A DNA stretch of 64,000 nucleotides from Stutzerimonas stutzeri (GCF_009789555.1 NZ_CP046902.1:3736001-3800000); one strand, 5' to 3'; positions 1 to 8,395 are shown, counted from the stretch's first letter. A program made the numbers and translations. Notes: generated by a model not told the origin, from the sequence alone.

Positions 1-12
1 ACGGTGCCGGGG

Positions 13-933
13 TCACTGAGGATGTAGGGTGGAGCCATCGCCTGACGGGGCTGTGGCGCGAAACTCCACGCTCAGCAGCCGCTCATACACTTTGATCATC
101 GCGCCCTTGTCACTGTCTCCATGGCCCTGGAGTATGGCGGTCTGATAGGTCGCCGTGGCGGCGGATAACACCGGTAGCGGAATGCCCATCTTCGCGCTCA
201 ACCCGGCGCCATTGATGAGATCCTTGTAGGCATGTTTAAGCGGGTATCCACTGTTGAACTGGCCAGCCAGAATATGCGGCACGAAAAACTCCGAGGCGTA
301 GCTACGGCCGGTTCCGCTGTTCACGATCGCCGCCACTTTCTCTGCGTTGAGGCCAAGCTTGACAGCCATCGGCAAGATTTCAGCAATCGCCGCGCAGTTG
401 ATGTCGAACAACAGCTGATTGATGAGCTTGGCCAGTTGACCCGCACCTGCCGCGCCCATGTAGAGAATATTAGAGGCCATTCTTTCCAGGTGAGGAGCGA
501 CCTCGTTGAACATCTGCTCGTTCCCGCCACACATGGCAGTCAACGTCCCGTCAGCGGCGCGGGAAGGCATGCCGGAAACCGGGGCGTCCAGAAAGTGGAT
601 ACCCAATGCGGCCAATCTCGCTTCGATGCGCACGGTTAGCGCATAACTGATCGTGCTGGTATCGACGACGATGCTGTCGGGACGCATCCATTGCGCGAGA
701 CCTTGAACCCCAAACAGAACCTGATCGACCACTTCATCATCGGGCAGTGACAAGAACACAAGGTCGCAGTCAGCCAGGGCGCGGCGATCATCGGTCGCGA
801 ACGCTCCCTGCCGTTCTAACTCGGCGTAGGCCCGGCCACTGGCTGTATTGACCAATAAGCCGGGGTGAGAACGCAGCAGGTTGATTGCCATGGGCCTGCC
901 CATCTGGCCAAGCCCGATGAATGCCATTTTCAT
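13..933 (-). CDS. NAD(P)-dependent beta-hydroxyacid dehydrogenase
   Basis: A 306-residue member of the 3-hydroxyisobutyrate / tartronate-semialdehyde reductase family. It has an N-terminal Rossmann fold with GLGQMG at residues 7-12, the substrate-binding signature DAPVSG at 116-121 and the helix carrying the expected catalytic lysine, about K169 (GQLAKLINQ). Family members reversibly oxidise a 3-hydroxy acid with NAD(P). The exact substrate cannot be read from sequence; the signature ends SGM rather than the usual SGG. The frame opens further upstream, but the ATG at 933 starts directly at the Rossmann strand and has AGGGAA a few bases ahead. It diverges from a LysR gene across a palindrome, so it is probably that regulator's target. 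Confidence 0.9.
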   Translation of the reverse strand: MKMAFIGLGQMGRPMAINLLRSHPGLLVNTASGRAYAELERQGAFATDDRRALADCDLVFLSLPDDEVVDQVLFGVQGLAQWMRPDSIVVDTSTISYALTVRIEARLAALGIHFLDAPVSGMPSRAADGTLTAMCGGNEQMFNEVAPHLERMASNILYMGAAGAGQLAKLINQLLFDINCAAIAEILPMAVKLGLNAEKVAAIVNSGTGRSYASEFFVPHILAGQFNSGYPLKHAYKDLINGAGLSAKMGIPLPVLSAATATYQTAILQGHGDSDKGAMIKVYERLLSVEFRATAPSGDGSTLHPQ

Positions 934-952
934 GTTGTATTCCCTGATTCGG

Positions 953-1225
953 TCAAATACGCGGAACAGCGCCATTGAGGGTCGTCGACTGTAAGAAATC
1001 AGAATCCACACCGGTGTCTGCTTGAGTGACCGGTTGCAGGAAAAACGCGTGGTAGCCACGATCGCCGGTCGGTATCACGATCGGCCTGGCTTCGGAACCG
1101 CGGCGCATTTCCTCATCCGAGGCCCGAGGTTTCACTCGAACCTTTTGGGTATCGGGAGGCAGGTCATCGTCAAAAGGCGTGGCGTCATATTCCGGTTTGC
1201 AGGTAACGCAATGTTGTGAGGCCAA
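953..1225 (-). CDS. Possible small hypothetical protein (TTG start)
   Basis: An open frame of 90 codons lies 19 bases upstream of the dehydrogenase, on the same strand. It begins only with TTG (no ATG in frame) and no clear ribosome binding site precedes it. The product is charged and acidic near the N terminus (PFDDDLPP) and has codon use similar to its neighbours, so it may be a real short gene or the relic of one. I do not recognise the family. If real, it would be the first gene of the operon read leftward from the palindrome at 1270-1296. If not, this stretch is simply a long leader. Confidence 0.3.
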   Translation of the reverse strand: MASQHCVTCKPEYDATPFDDDLPPDTQKVRVKPRASDEEMRRGSEARPIVIPTGDRGYHAFFLQPVTQADTGVDSDFLQSTTLNGAVPRI

Positions 1226-1269
1226 TGCTAGGAAGGCTTGCTTATCATGTGAAATATATTGTTATGATC

Positions 1270-1296
1270 ATTTTCATCACAATTTGTGATGAAAAT
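1270..1296. promoter_or_regulatory. Perfect 13-bp palindrome, probable LysR operator
   Basis: The arms ATTTTCATCACAA and TTGTGATGAAAAT are exact reverse complements around one central T. The core TCACAATTTGTGA fits the T-N11-A rule for LysR-type boxes. The site sits between the leftward dehydrogenase and the rightward LysR gene, the usual place for an autoregulatory LysR site. It is embedded in an AT-rich segment (about 1240-1300) unlike the surrounding GC-rich DNA. Confidence 0.7.
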
Positions 1297-1318
1297 TGGA
1301 AACCCGGGCGCCTCCACC

Positions 1319-2203
1319 ATGAATTTGAAAGCACTCAAATGCTGTGTCGAAATTGCTCGTCTCGGCAGCTTCACCAAAGCCGCTCAGTCGATGCACATCG
1401 CGCAGCCTGCATTGAGCATGGCCGTGACTCGCCTTGAGGAAGAACTGGGCGTCGTCCTGTTCAACCGTGCACCACGACAAATCACGGTCACGGCCGAAGG
1501 CCAATGCTTTCTAGCCCGTGTGAAACAGGGTCTATTGGAGCTGGAGATGGCGCGCCAGGAACTGCGCGATATGGCTCAACTGCACAGCGGCGAAATAAAA
1601 TTGGGCGTGCCGCCGATGTTTGGGATCAACTACGTCCCGGACCTGCTCAGCGCCTTCCGGGACGAATATCCGGGGATCGTGATGACGGTCATGGAAGGCA
1701 GCGCCGACGCGATCAGTCAACGCCTCGAAAACCGCGAAATCGACGTGGCGCTGCTCGAGTCGCGGCGCGTGGACAGTGCCTGGGAATCGGTACTGCTTGG
1801 CAATGACGAGATGGTGCTGTGCATGAGAGCGGATCATCCACTGGCCAATGAACCCCACCTCGAAGCTCATCAGCTGCAAGGCATAGAAATGGTGGTGTTC
1901 GATCAGACATTTCTGCAACGCCATCTGCTCGACGCCTTCTGCAGGACCGCCGGCAGCACCTATAGGATCGCATTGCAAAGCAATTTCGTGTCGCTGGTGA
2001 CAAAGGCGACATCCGACGGAATGGGGATATCTACGCTGCTTCGCTCAGTGCAGGAGCGCGAGCCGGGAATCGTCGGAGTGCCATTCAAACCCGCCCAGAC
2101 CATGAGCTTCAGACTATGTTGGCGAGCGAACGAATACCTTTCCCTGGCGAACAAGTGTTTCGTCGACTTTTCCCAGACGGCTGGTTTCTTCAACCGACCG
2201 TAA
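1319..2203 (+). CDS. LysR-family transcriptional regulator
   Basis: A 294-residue LysR regulator. The N-terminal winged helix-turn-helix (about residues 1-60) contains the standard GSFTKAAQSMHIAQPALS recognition segment followed by LEEELGVVLFNR. The rest is the effector-binding domain. I chose the ATG at 1319, giving MNLKALKCC at the normal family start. Earlier in-frame ATGs at 1286 and 1289 would lie inside the palindrome at 1270-1296 and add an atypical N terminus. The gene diverges from the beta-hydroxyacid dehydrogenase, so it likely controls that gene in response to a small organic acid. The effector is unknown. Confidence 0.9.
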   Translation: MNLKALKCCVEIARLGSFTKAAQSMHIAQPALSMAVTRLEEELGVVLFNRAPRQITVTAEGQCFLARVKQGLLELEMARQELRDMAQLHSGEIKLGVPPMFGINYVPDLLSAFRDEYPGIVMTVMEGSADAISQRLENREIDVALLESRRVDSAWESVLLGNDEMVLCMRADHPLANEPHLEAHQLQGIEMVVFDQTFLQRHLLDAFCRTAGSTYRIALQSNFVSLVTKATSDGMGISTLLRSVQEREPGIVGVPFKPAQTMSFRLCWRANEYLSLANKCFVDFSQTAGFFNRP

Positions 2204-2269
2204 GTTGAATGGTCCCTATTGCCCAGTCTGGCGCGCGGTAACGCGGCCTGGACGGGGGGTGGTGTCGCC

Positions 2270-2575
2270 TCACCAAGTGCTAGCGGCCGCCGTCAATGTT
2301 GCACGCGTGGTCTCGCTTAGCGGCCGAATCCGTTCGTACTCGTCGAGGTGCTGATCGATGATGCCTTTTATCGAAACTGCTTTGTCGTTCACGCGGGCCC
2401 GCGCACCTGGCTCGGCCAGTTCGGTCTCGCGTCGCTTGATCCACGTCTGCGCTGTCTGCTTGCGGTCGAAAGCCTGGCTTTCTTGATAAACTACCTTTCC
2501 TTCGCGCTTGATCCTGATCTGCGCGGTATACCCAACCCCGCTGCCCTTACGCGGCCGTGCCGTTATCGTCCCCTT
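2270..2575 (-). pseudogene. Remnant of a dusA-associated tyrosine integrase (N-terminal part)
   Basis: Reading the minus strand from about 2575 gives roughly 100 codons that closely resemble the N terminus of phage and island integrases: GTITARPRKGS, GYTAQIRIKREGKVVYQES, FDRKQTAQTWIKRRETELAE and IIDQHLDEYERIRPL. This is the arm-binding and SAM-like core-binding region. The frame ends at TGA (2270-2272) after TLTAAASTW, and the next codons no longer resemble an integrase. The whole catalytic domain (R..HxxR..Y) is absent. No ATG or GTG remains at the expected start. Its place immediately upstream of dusA, on the opposite strand, matches the known family of integrases that target dusA. It is non-functional. 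Confidence 0.75.
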
Positions 2576-2630
2576 CCCTGCGCCGGTGCTCCACGCTGAA
2601 AACGCGTCCTCAATGTGGCGCCGAGCATCA

Positions 2631-2664
2631 GAAAACGGGCAAAAACAGGCGAAAACGTACAGAA
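2631..2664. repeat. Phased A-tract direct repeats upstream of dusA
   Basis: Three consecutive 10-base units, GAAAACGGGC, AAAAACAGGC and GAAAACGTAC, repeat in exact register, with a fourth weaker unit beginning AGAAAT. A further GAAAACG lies at 2598-2604. Four-base A-tracts spaced one helical turn apart would make intrinsically bent DNA. They lie between the integrase remnant and the dusA start, where arm-type or accessory recombination sites could be expected. Confidence 0.5.
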
Positions 2665-2678
2665 ATCAGACAGCCATA

Positions 2679-3689
2679 ATGCAGCCGATATCAGCATCAA
2701 AGCCCGCAAGCACGCGTCCTTCGCCCTCTCGCCGGTTCTCCGTTGCGCCGATGATGGATTGGACGGACAGGCATTGCCGCTATTTCCTGAGGCAGCTGTC
2801 CAGACATGCCTTGCTCTACACCGAAATGGTCACTACCGGTGCGCTGATCAATGGCGATGCCGAGCGTTTTCTGCGTCACGACGAGGCTGAGCATCCCCTT
2901 GCGCTGCAACTTGGCGGAAGCGTCCCGGCCGAATTGGCGGCGTGCGCGAAAATGGCGGAATCGGCGAACTACGACGAAGTGAACCTCAACGTCGGCTGCC
3001 CCAGTGATCGGGTGCAGAACAACATGATAGGCGCCTGCCTCATGGGACATCCGGCCCTGGTGGCCGATTGCGTGAAGGCGATGCGCGATGCCGTCGAGAT
3101 CGACGTAACGGTCAAGCACCGCATCGGTATCAACGGTCGCGACAGCTATGCCGAGCTTTGCGACTTCGTCGGCCAGGTACGCGAAGCGGGCTGCGAGAGC
3201 TTCACAGTCCATGCACGCATCGCCATTCTCGAAGGGTTGTCGCCCAAGGAAAATCGGGAAGTGCCGCCCTTGCGGCATGACATTGCCGCGCGGCTCAAAG
3301 CGGATTTCCCGGACCTGGAAATCATCCTCAACGGCGGTATCAAGACGCTGGACGAATGCGAAGCGCACCTGCAACGCTTCGACGGCGTGATGCTCGGTCG
3401 CGAGGCGTATCACAACCCCTACCTGCTCGCGCAGGTGGACAACCGATTGTTCGGCGCCGATACAGCGATCATCAGCCGCGCCGATGCGCTGCACCGGATG
3501 CGGCCCTATATCCAGCGGCACCTGGAGGCCGGCGGCTCGATGCATCACGTGACGCGTCACGTATTGGGGCTGGGCCAAGGGTTCCCCGGTGCGCGCCGTT
3601 ATCGCCAGTTGCTCTCGGTCGATATCCACAAGAGCAAGGAGCCGCTGGCGCTGTTGGATCAGGCCATCCGCCTGCTCGAAGGGCACTGA
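2679..3689 (+). CDS. dusA: tRNA-dihydrouridine(20/20a) synthase DusA
   Basis: A 336-residue flavoenzyme that reduces uridine to dihydrouridine in the D-loop of tRNA (positions 20/20a) using NADPH and FMN. Visible marks are the N-terminal FSVAPMMDWTD, the catalytic cysteine in NVGCPSD (C107), the flavin-binding barrel strands and the ILNGGI motif. Length is typical for DusA rather than DusB or DusC. The ATG at 2679 is the first start that gives a sensible N terminus; upstream in-frame codons run into the integration scar. dusA is a known integration hotspot, and the remnant on its 5' side fits that. Only one copy of the dusA 5' region is present in the window. Confidence 0.95.
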   Translation: MQPISASKPASTRPSPSRRFSVAPMMDWTDRHCRYFLRQLSRHALLYTEMVTTGALINGDAERFLRHDEAEHPLALQLGGSVPAELAACAKMAESANYDEVNLNVGCPSDRVQNNMIGACLMGHPALVADCVKAMRDAVEIDVTVKHRIGINGRDSYAELCDFVGQVREAGCESFTVHARIAILEGLSPKENREVPPLRHDIAARLKADFPDLEIILNGGIKTLDECEAHLQRFDGVMLGREAYHNPYLLAQVDNRLFGADTAIISRADALHRMRPYIQRHLEAGGSMHHVTRHVLGLGQGFPGARRYRQLLSVDIHKSKEPLALLDQAIRLLEGH

Positions 3690-3811
3690 TAACATTCAAG
3701 GAACACCCGGGATCATTTTCAATCCAAGTGCTGTCCGCCCGAGCCATCTGCTCATCGAGCGCTCGATGGCCGCGGGTCAAGTCATGCCAACTCACAGGAT
3801 AGAGCGCCTCC

Positions 3812-4729
3812 ATGACATCCAAGCTGGAACAACTCAAGCAGTTCACCACCGTGGTCGCTGATACCGGCGACCTCGATGCGATCGCTCGTCTGCAGCCGGT
3901 AGACGCCACCACCAACCCGTCGCTGTTGCTCAAGGCGGCTGCCCTGCCCCGTTACGAGGAACACCTGAAGTCGGCCATGACGCGCTGCAACGGCGATATC
4001 GGGCTGGGCTGCGATCTGTTCGCCGTCGCGGTCGGCCAGGAGATCCTCAAGCTGATTCCGGGCCGCATCTCCACCGAGGTCGACGCGCGGCTGTCATTCG
4101 ATACCGAGGCGATGGTTCAACGCGGCGAACGCCTGATCGGCCTGTACGAACAGACCGGCGCATCCCGTGATCGCGTCCTGATCAAGCTCGCTGCCACCTG
4201 GGAGGGCATCCGCGCCGCCGAGCTCCTGGAAAAGTCCGGTATCCAGACCAATCTGACGTTGTTGTTCAGCTTTACCCAGGCAGTGGCCTGTGCCGAAGCC
4301 GGCGTGTTTCTCATTTCGCCGTTCGTGGGTCGTATCTATGACTGGTACAAGAAGCACGAAGGTCGCGACTACGCCGGCAACGAGGACCCGGGTGTGCAGT
4401 CCGTCAGCCGTATCTACGATTACTACAAAGCGCACGGCTACCAGACCGTGGTCATGGGGGCGAGCTTCCGCAATGTCGGCCAAATCGAAGCACTGGCAGG
4501 CTGCGACCGCCTGACGATCAGCCCCGAACTGCTCGGGCAGCTGGCGCAGGACGAAGGCCGCCTGGAGCGCCAGCTCTCCCCTGGCCGCGACGCCGAGCCG
4601 CGCCTCACGCTGGATGAGGGCCGCTTCCGCTGGGGGTTGAACGAGGACCCGATGGCCACCGAGAAACTGGCCGAGGGCATTCGCCAGTTCGCTCGCGATC
4701 AGGAGAAGCTCGAAGCGCTGCTCGCCTGA
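3812..4729 (+). CDS. tal: Transaldolase
   Basis: A 305-residue class I transaldolase of the non-oxidative pentose phosphate pathway. It moves a dihydroxyacetone unit from sedoheptulose-7-phosphate to glyceraldehyde-3-phosphate. The N-terminal DATTNPSLLLKAA motif (about residues 31-43) and the Schiff-base lysine in VLIKLAATWEG (K125) are present. Length and motifs match the TalB type. It follows dusA after 122 bases on the same strand and converges with the rssB-rssC operon, the same order as in P. aeruginosa. Confidence 0.96.
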   Translation: MTSKLEQLKQFTTVVADTGDLDAIARLQPVDATTNPSLLLKAAALPRYEEHLKSAMTRCNGDIGLGCDLFAVAVGQEILKLIPGRISTEVDARLSFDTEAMVQRGERLIGLYEQTGASRDRVLIKLAATWEGIRAAELLEKSGIQTNLTLLFSFTQAVACAEAGVFLISPFVGRIYDWYKKHEGRDYAGNEDPGVQSVSRIYDYYKAHGYQTVVMGASFRNVGQIEALAGCDRLTISPELLGQLAQDEGRLERQLSPGRDAEPRLTLDEGRFRWGLNEDPMATEKLAEGIRQFARDQEKLEALLA

Positions 4730-4889
4730 GTCACGGCTCGCCCGGCAATCTGGACGTCGACGGGCATGGCACCGCAACGAGCCATCGTAGGACTCGGGCG
4801 AGGCGCGGCAACGCAGCCCGGCGGTAGCATGCGACGGCTGGAGCGAACGGTCGGTTTGCGATTCAGCGCACTTGAGGCCAGCTGCTGGG

Positions 4890-5372
4890 TCAGGAGCGTT
4901 CCAGTGCAGTCACGAGGTCGCGGAAGGCCTCGCGATTGGACTCATTGAGGCTCATCAGGATGCGGTGAGCCTCGAGCACTTTGTTCTTCACGACTTCTTC
5001 GGATTGGTCCTGGCTCGGCAGATCGGCCAGTTGCTCGGGCGAGGGCAACGGCTGGTCGACGATGTTGAATACCTGATCGAAGCCCATCGACTGCAACAGG
5101 CGGGTGATATCGGCGTGGGTGGTCACCAGCGTGGGCAACATGCCCACCTTCTGCCGCGACAGAATCGAGAGTTTGGCCAGCAGCCCAAGCGTCGTGCTGT
5201 CGATGCTGCGGCTCTCGGTGAGATCGATCACGATCGATGAGAAATCCAGCGACGAAAATATCTTTTCGATCGTCGCATCCAACGCCGAGCATAGCGTCAG
5301 GCGGATTTCGCCGACGAATTTAAGAACGAACGTACCGTCCTGCTCGGCGAACTGGATCTTACCAGTGCTCAT
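4890..5372 (-). CDS. rssC: STAS-domain anti-sigma factor antagonist RssC
   Basis: A 160-residue protein. Residues about 5-105 form a STAS domain with the SIDSTTLGLL signature; S59 is the predicted phosphorylation site. A C-terminal tail of about 50 residues follows. Such proteins are switched by phosphorylation and dephosphorylation and bind an anti-sigma factor or kinase. Its ATG overlaps the stop of rssB (ATGA), so the two are translationally coupled and RssC is the likely substrate of the RssB phosphatase domain. No cognate serine kinase gene is nearby. The RssC name rests on this gene pair and its position next to tal. Confidence 0.88.
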   Translation of the reverse strand: MSTGKIQFAEQDGTFVLKFVGEIRLTLCSALDATIEKIFSSLDFSSIVIDLTESRSIDSTTLGLLAKLSILSRQKVGMLPTLVTTHADITRLLQSMGFDQVFNIVDQPLPSPEQLADLPSQDQSEEVVKNKVLEAHRILMSLNESNREAFRDLVTALERS

Positions 5373-6553
5373 GCAAGGTTCCTGCTCAATACCAGCAACG
5401 CGATGTCATCAGGCATATCCTCCAGTTCGGCGAGGCCGAGCACTCGCTGAAGTCCCTCCAGCGTACCGCCTGCCTCACAGATCAGCCCGGGCAGTCCTGC
5501 TTCCTTATCTTTGAGGGCCTCGCCCGGCAAAAGGTCCAGAATGCCATCGGAAAGTAGCGTCAGGCTGAACGCCTCGGGCAATTCGATTTCATAGTTATCG
5601 TAGGTCGCTTCGACGAACAGACCAACCGGCAAACCCCGCCCCTCCAGATACCTGGCCGCCCCCGCTGTGTAGAGCACCGGCATCGGCAGGTGCCCACCGA
5701 TGCTGTAGTGCAACAGGTTGCGCTCCTGATCGATGACGCCACCGAGCATGGTGACGTGCTTGCCCAGCTTGCAGTTGATCAGTCCGCGATTGATGTGATC
5801 GAGCACTTCGGACGGCTTGAACTCTCGCAGCGCCCTGCCCCGTCGGGACTCGTACAGCAAGCGCGTGGTCATGAACTTCAAGAGAACCGTGACGAACGCA
5901 GAAGATGCGCCATGACCCGAAACGTCGGCCAGATAGAAGCCGATGCGGTGTTCGTCGACCCGAAAGTAGTCGACGAAATCCCCCGAGAGATAAAGAGACG
6001 GGATGATCTGGTGGGCGAACTGGAAATCGTCGAGGCTGCACGGCGTCACCGGCAGCATGTTCATCTGCACCTGGCGACCGGCGTCCTGATCTTCCTGCAG
6101 TAGATGCAAGCTGGCCTGCAGGTCACGGTTGGCCGTCTCGAGCTGCTCTCGATAACGCCGGTTTTCCATGCGCAACCGCGAGCGATCCAGTGCGCGACGA
6201 ACCGAATGCTCGAGCATCGCCAGGTCTTCGAGCGGCTTGATCAGATAGTCGGCCGCGCCCAGCCGCAGTGCTTCGACTGCATCGCTCATCACACCGGCCC
6301 CGGAAACCACGATGACCGGAAGGTCGACCTGGCGCTCGCTGATCAGCCGGATCAGCTCAAGGCCATCCATTTGTGGCATACGCAGGTCGCAGATCACCAG
6401 GTCAGGGTGCTCGGCGTCGAACAGCTCCATGCCCTGCCGCCCGTTCGGCGCCTGCAGGACCTTGAAACCGCTGTCATCCAGATAGGCCGCCAGACTGGCT
6501 CGTACCACATCGTCGTCATCTATGATCAGCAGCGTCGCGCTTGGGTTATGCAT
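5369..6553 (-). CDS. rssB: Response regulator with PP2C-type phosphatase domain (RssB)
   Basis: A 394-residue protein with an N-terminal receiver domain (phospho-acceptor D56 in VICDLRMPQMDG, switch lysine in YLIKPLEDL), a coiled-coil linker (about 130-175) and a C-terminal SpoIIE/PP2C phosphatase domain with ADVSGHG and LLSDGILDL metal-binding motifs. In Pseudomonas this architecture is RssB, linked to control of the general stress sigma factor, working with a STAS partner. The start at 6553 has TAGGAAC just upstream and begins directly before the receiver; the open frame continues about 40 codons further but without a plausible start. It overlaps rssC by four bases. Confidence 0.9.
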   Translation of the reverse strand: MHNPSATLLIIDDDDVVRASLAAYLDDSGFKVLQAPNGRQGMELFDAEHPDLVICDLRMPQMDGLELIRLISERQVDLPVIVVSGAGVMSDAVEALRLGAADYLIKPLEDLAMLEHSVRRALDRSRLRMENRRYREQLETANRDLQASLHLLQEDQDAGRQVQMNMLPVTPCSLDDFQFAHQIIPSLYLSGDFVDYFRVDEHRIGFYLADVSGHGASSAFVTVLLKFMTTRLLYESRRGRALREFKPSEVLDHINRGLINCKLGKHVTMLGGVIDQERNLLHYSIGGHLPMPVLYTAGAARYLEGRGLPVGLFVEATYDNYEIELPEAFSLTLLSDGILDLLPGEALKDKEAGLPGLICEAGGTLEGLQRVLGLAELEDMPDDIALLVLSRNLA

Positions 6554-6693
6554 GTTCCTACCAGGCGGTATCGCCAGGATGTTGGCGAAAGCATCGGCCC
6601 CGCGCGAACGCTGGGCAAGGGATCTTTTCAAGGCGCAGACGGTACTCCCATACGACCGGCGTTTCAAGCCAGGCACCGCCGCTGCGCCTGTGC

Positions 6694-6723
6694 TTTACAG
6701 CTCGAATTCACGGGCGTTATAAG
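6694..6723 (+). promoter_or_regulatory. Candidate sigma-70 promoter of the PilZ gene
   Basis: TTTACA (6694-6699) and TATAAG (6718-6723) are separated by 18 bases, and the PilZ start codon follows 34 bases later. Each hexamer differs from consensus by one base. The region is the only obvious rightward promoter in the divergent gap. Confidence 0.45.
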
Positions 6724-6757
6724 AACGGGCGCAAGCAGAACTTCGAGGACGAAAACC

Positions 6758-7057
6758 ATGACCCAGCGTGACCGGGACTACAGCGAAAAACGTGACTTCA
6801 TCCGCATGCAGATCGAGACGACGATCACCCTGACCCACGGCGACCAGCAGCATGAAGCGACCTGTCAGGACCTGTCCAGCACAGGCATGCAGGTCGTGGC
6901 GGCGACAAGCCTGCAGATTGGAGACAGGGTGCGGGTGCATATCCCCTCCGAACACACGGCGCTCGAAGGACTGGATGCCGAGACCGAGGTGGTACGGGTC
7001 GGCACCCATGAAGATGGCCGGCAGAGCCTCGGGCTGGCCATCCTTTCGATGGACTGA
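6758..7057 (+). CDS. PilZ-domain protein (c-di-GMP binding)
   Basis: A 99-residue single-domain PilZ protein. The two c-di-GMP contacts are both present: RxxxR in EKRDFIRMQ (about residues 12-16) and DLSSTG (DxSxxG) about 20 residues further on. Proteins of this size act as small c-di-GMP receptors or adaptors controlling motility or exopolysaccharide; the partner cannot be inferred here. The ATG at 6758 gives a domain-length protein; the frame extends upstream only as an antisense shadow of rssB. It diverges from rssB and is followed by mlaA on the opposite strand. Confidence 0.9.
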   Translation: MTQRDRDYSEKRDFIRMQIETTITLTHGDQQHEATCQDLSSTGMQVVAATSLQIGDRVRVHIPSEHTALEGLDAETEVVRVGTHEDGRQSLGLAILSMD

Positions 7058-7140
7058 GCGAGGCCGCCCAGCGACGTGGCGATCAGCCCCCGGAGCCGAC
7101 CGTCGAGGAACCGCTCGTGGCGGGCGGTAACCCGTGGCGA

Positions 7141-7839
7141 TCAGAAATCGTCTTCGACCTCTCCGTCCATCGTGCGGAACTCACGGTTCTGCAGGTAGGC
7201 GTTGCGGATGAAGATGTAGCGGTCGCCGGTGATCATCTTCTCGGTCGAAAGCAGGCCGGCCCGCAAGTCGACGACATCCACGGCGCGGGTCACGTTGCGC
7301 GTCGGTACGTGATCCATGTACGGATAAGGTCCAAGGAAGGCGTCGGACACGCGCCCGAACGTGTCGCGTACGGTGCTCGGTCCGAGCAACGGCAACACGA
7401 CATAGGGCCCGCTACCCAGGCCCCAGGCACCCAGGGTCTGTCCGAAATCCTCGTCGTTCTTCTGCAGCCCCATACGGGTTGCGACGTCGAAGAAGCCCAG
7501 CACGCCGAACGTGCTGTTGAACAGAATGCGGCTTGTGTCGATCCCGGCGTCGCGGATTTTGCCCTGGAGCAGGTCGTTGGTCAGCACCACGACGTCACCG
7601 AGGTTGCTGAACACGTTGCCGATGCCATCTTCGAGAAAATCCGGCGTGATCTTCTGGTAGCCCTGCGCGAGCGGCTTGAGGGTATAGGTATCGACCTTGT
7701 CGTTGAAGGTGAACACCGCACGATTGACGCCTTCCCATGGGTCCTCTTCGGCGGCATGCAACGACGAGGCGCCAACGACCGCCACCGCGATGACGAAGGT
7801 TCTGAAATATCCGATCCAATCCTTGCTGGTCACTTGCAT
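7141..7839 (-). CDS. mlaA: MlaA/VacJ family outer-membrane lipid asymmetry protein
   Basis: A 232-residue MlaA-family protein. In E. coli MlaA sits in the outer membrane with OmpC/F and passes misplaced phospholipids to MlaC. The family core is clear: DPWEGVNRAVFTFND, DFGQTLGAWGLGSGPYVVLPLLGPS and the DPW/NR start of the mature domain. The signal peptide ends in SSLHAA and lacks a lipobox cysteine, so unlike E. coli MlaA this protein should not be lipidated. A strong TAAGGAG ribosome site precedes the ATG at 7839. No mlaB-F genes are near. A second homologue lies at 56781-57551. Confidence 0.92.
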   Translation of the reverse strand: MQVTSKDWIGYFRTFVIAVAVVGASSLHAAEEDPWEGVNRAVFTFNDKVDTYTLKPLAQGYQKITPDFLEDGIGNVFSNLGDVVVLTNDLLQGKIRDAGIDTSRILFNSTFGVLGFFDVATRMGLQKNDEDFGQTLGAWGLGSGPYVVLPLLGPSTVRDTFGRVSDAFLGPYPYMDHVPTRNVTRAVDVVDLRAGLLSTEKMITGDRYIFIRNAYLQNREFRTMDGEVEDDF

Positions 7840-8062
7840 CGCTGGCGTCTCCTTATTCGAATGGTGGCGTCTGCCCCGTCAAGGCGCAGCAGTATAAATC
7901 CTTTCCGGCGGTTTCCGGCAGCCGCTAGACATGCGGAACGGCATCACCGAACTTCATGGCGCCTGCTCTCATCAAACGAAGACAAGCCCCGGGCGCTGGT
8001 TTACCCTTCGCCTATCGAGCGTTGGCGAATCGATCGCCGGAACACCACAGAGGGATGAAAAC

Positions 8063-8329
8063 ATGCCGGAACATGATCTGCAGTCGCAGCTTCAGGAGCT
8101 GCGTAGTCAGCTGGCCCAGGACACGCCGCTGACCGAAGAGGAGCGCGCCTCGCTACACGCCATCGCTCAGGACATCGAGCTTCGCCTGGCTAATCAGGGC
8201 GTAGTGGACCAGAACGATTCGCTGGTCGATGGCGTCAACCTGGCGGTGGAGCGTTTCGAAGTCAGTCACCCCAACACAGCCATGACCCTGCGCAACATCA
8301 TGCAGACGCTGGCGAACATGGGGATCTGA
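8063..8329 (+). CDS. DUF4404 family protein
   Basis: An 88-residue soluble, mostly helical and acidic protein beginning MPEHDLQSQLQELR and ending NIMQTLANMGI. It matches the small DUF4404 family found next to queF in Pseudomonas. No function is established. The ATG at 8063 is preceded by AGAGGGATG; the open frame upstream reads into intergenic DNA. It converges with queF across a hairpin. Confidence 0.8.
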   Translation: MPEHDLQSQLQELRSQLAQDTPLTEEERASLHAIAQDIELRLANQGVVDQNDSLVDGVNLAVERFEVSHPNTAMTLRNIMQTLANMGI

Positions 8330-8358
8330 GCGAGCGCCCGTTGACTGCTCCGGAGCCG

Positions 8359-8388
8359 ACGCCGAGCCGGGTCGACCGCGCTCGGCGT
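8359..8388. terminator. Hairpin between convergent genes
   Basis: ACGCCGAGC (8359-8367) and GCTCGGCGT (8380-8388) form a perfect 9-bp stem with a 12-base loop between the stops of the DUF4404 gene and queF. No U-tract follows on either strand, so termination would be weak or Rho-assisted. Confidence 0.35.
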
Positions 8389-8395
8389 TCGCCCA

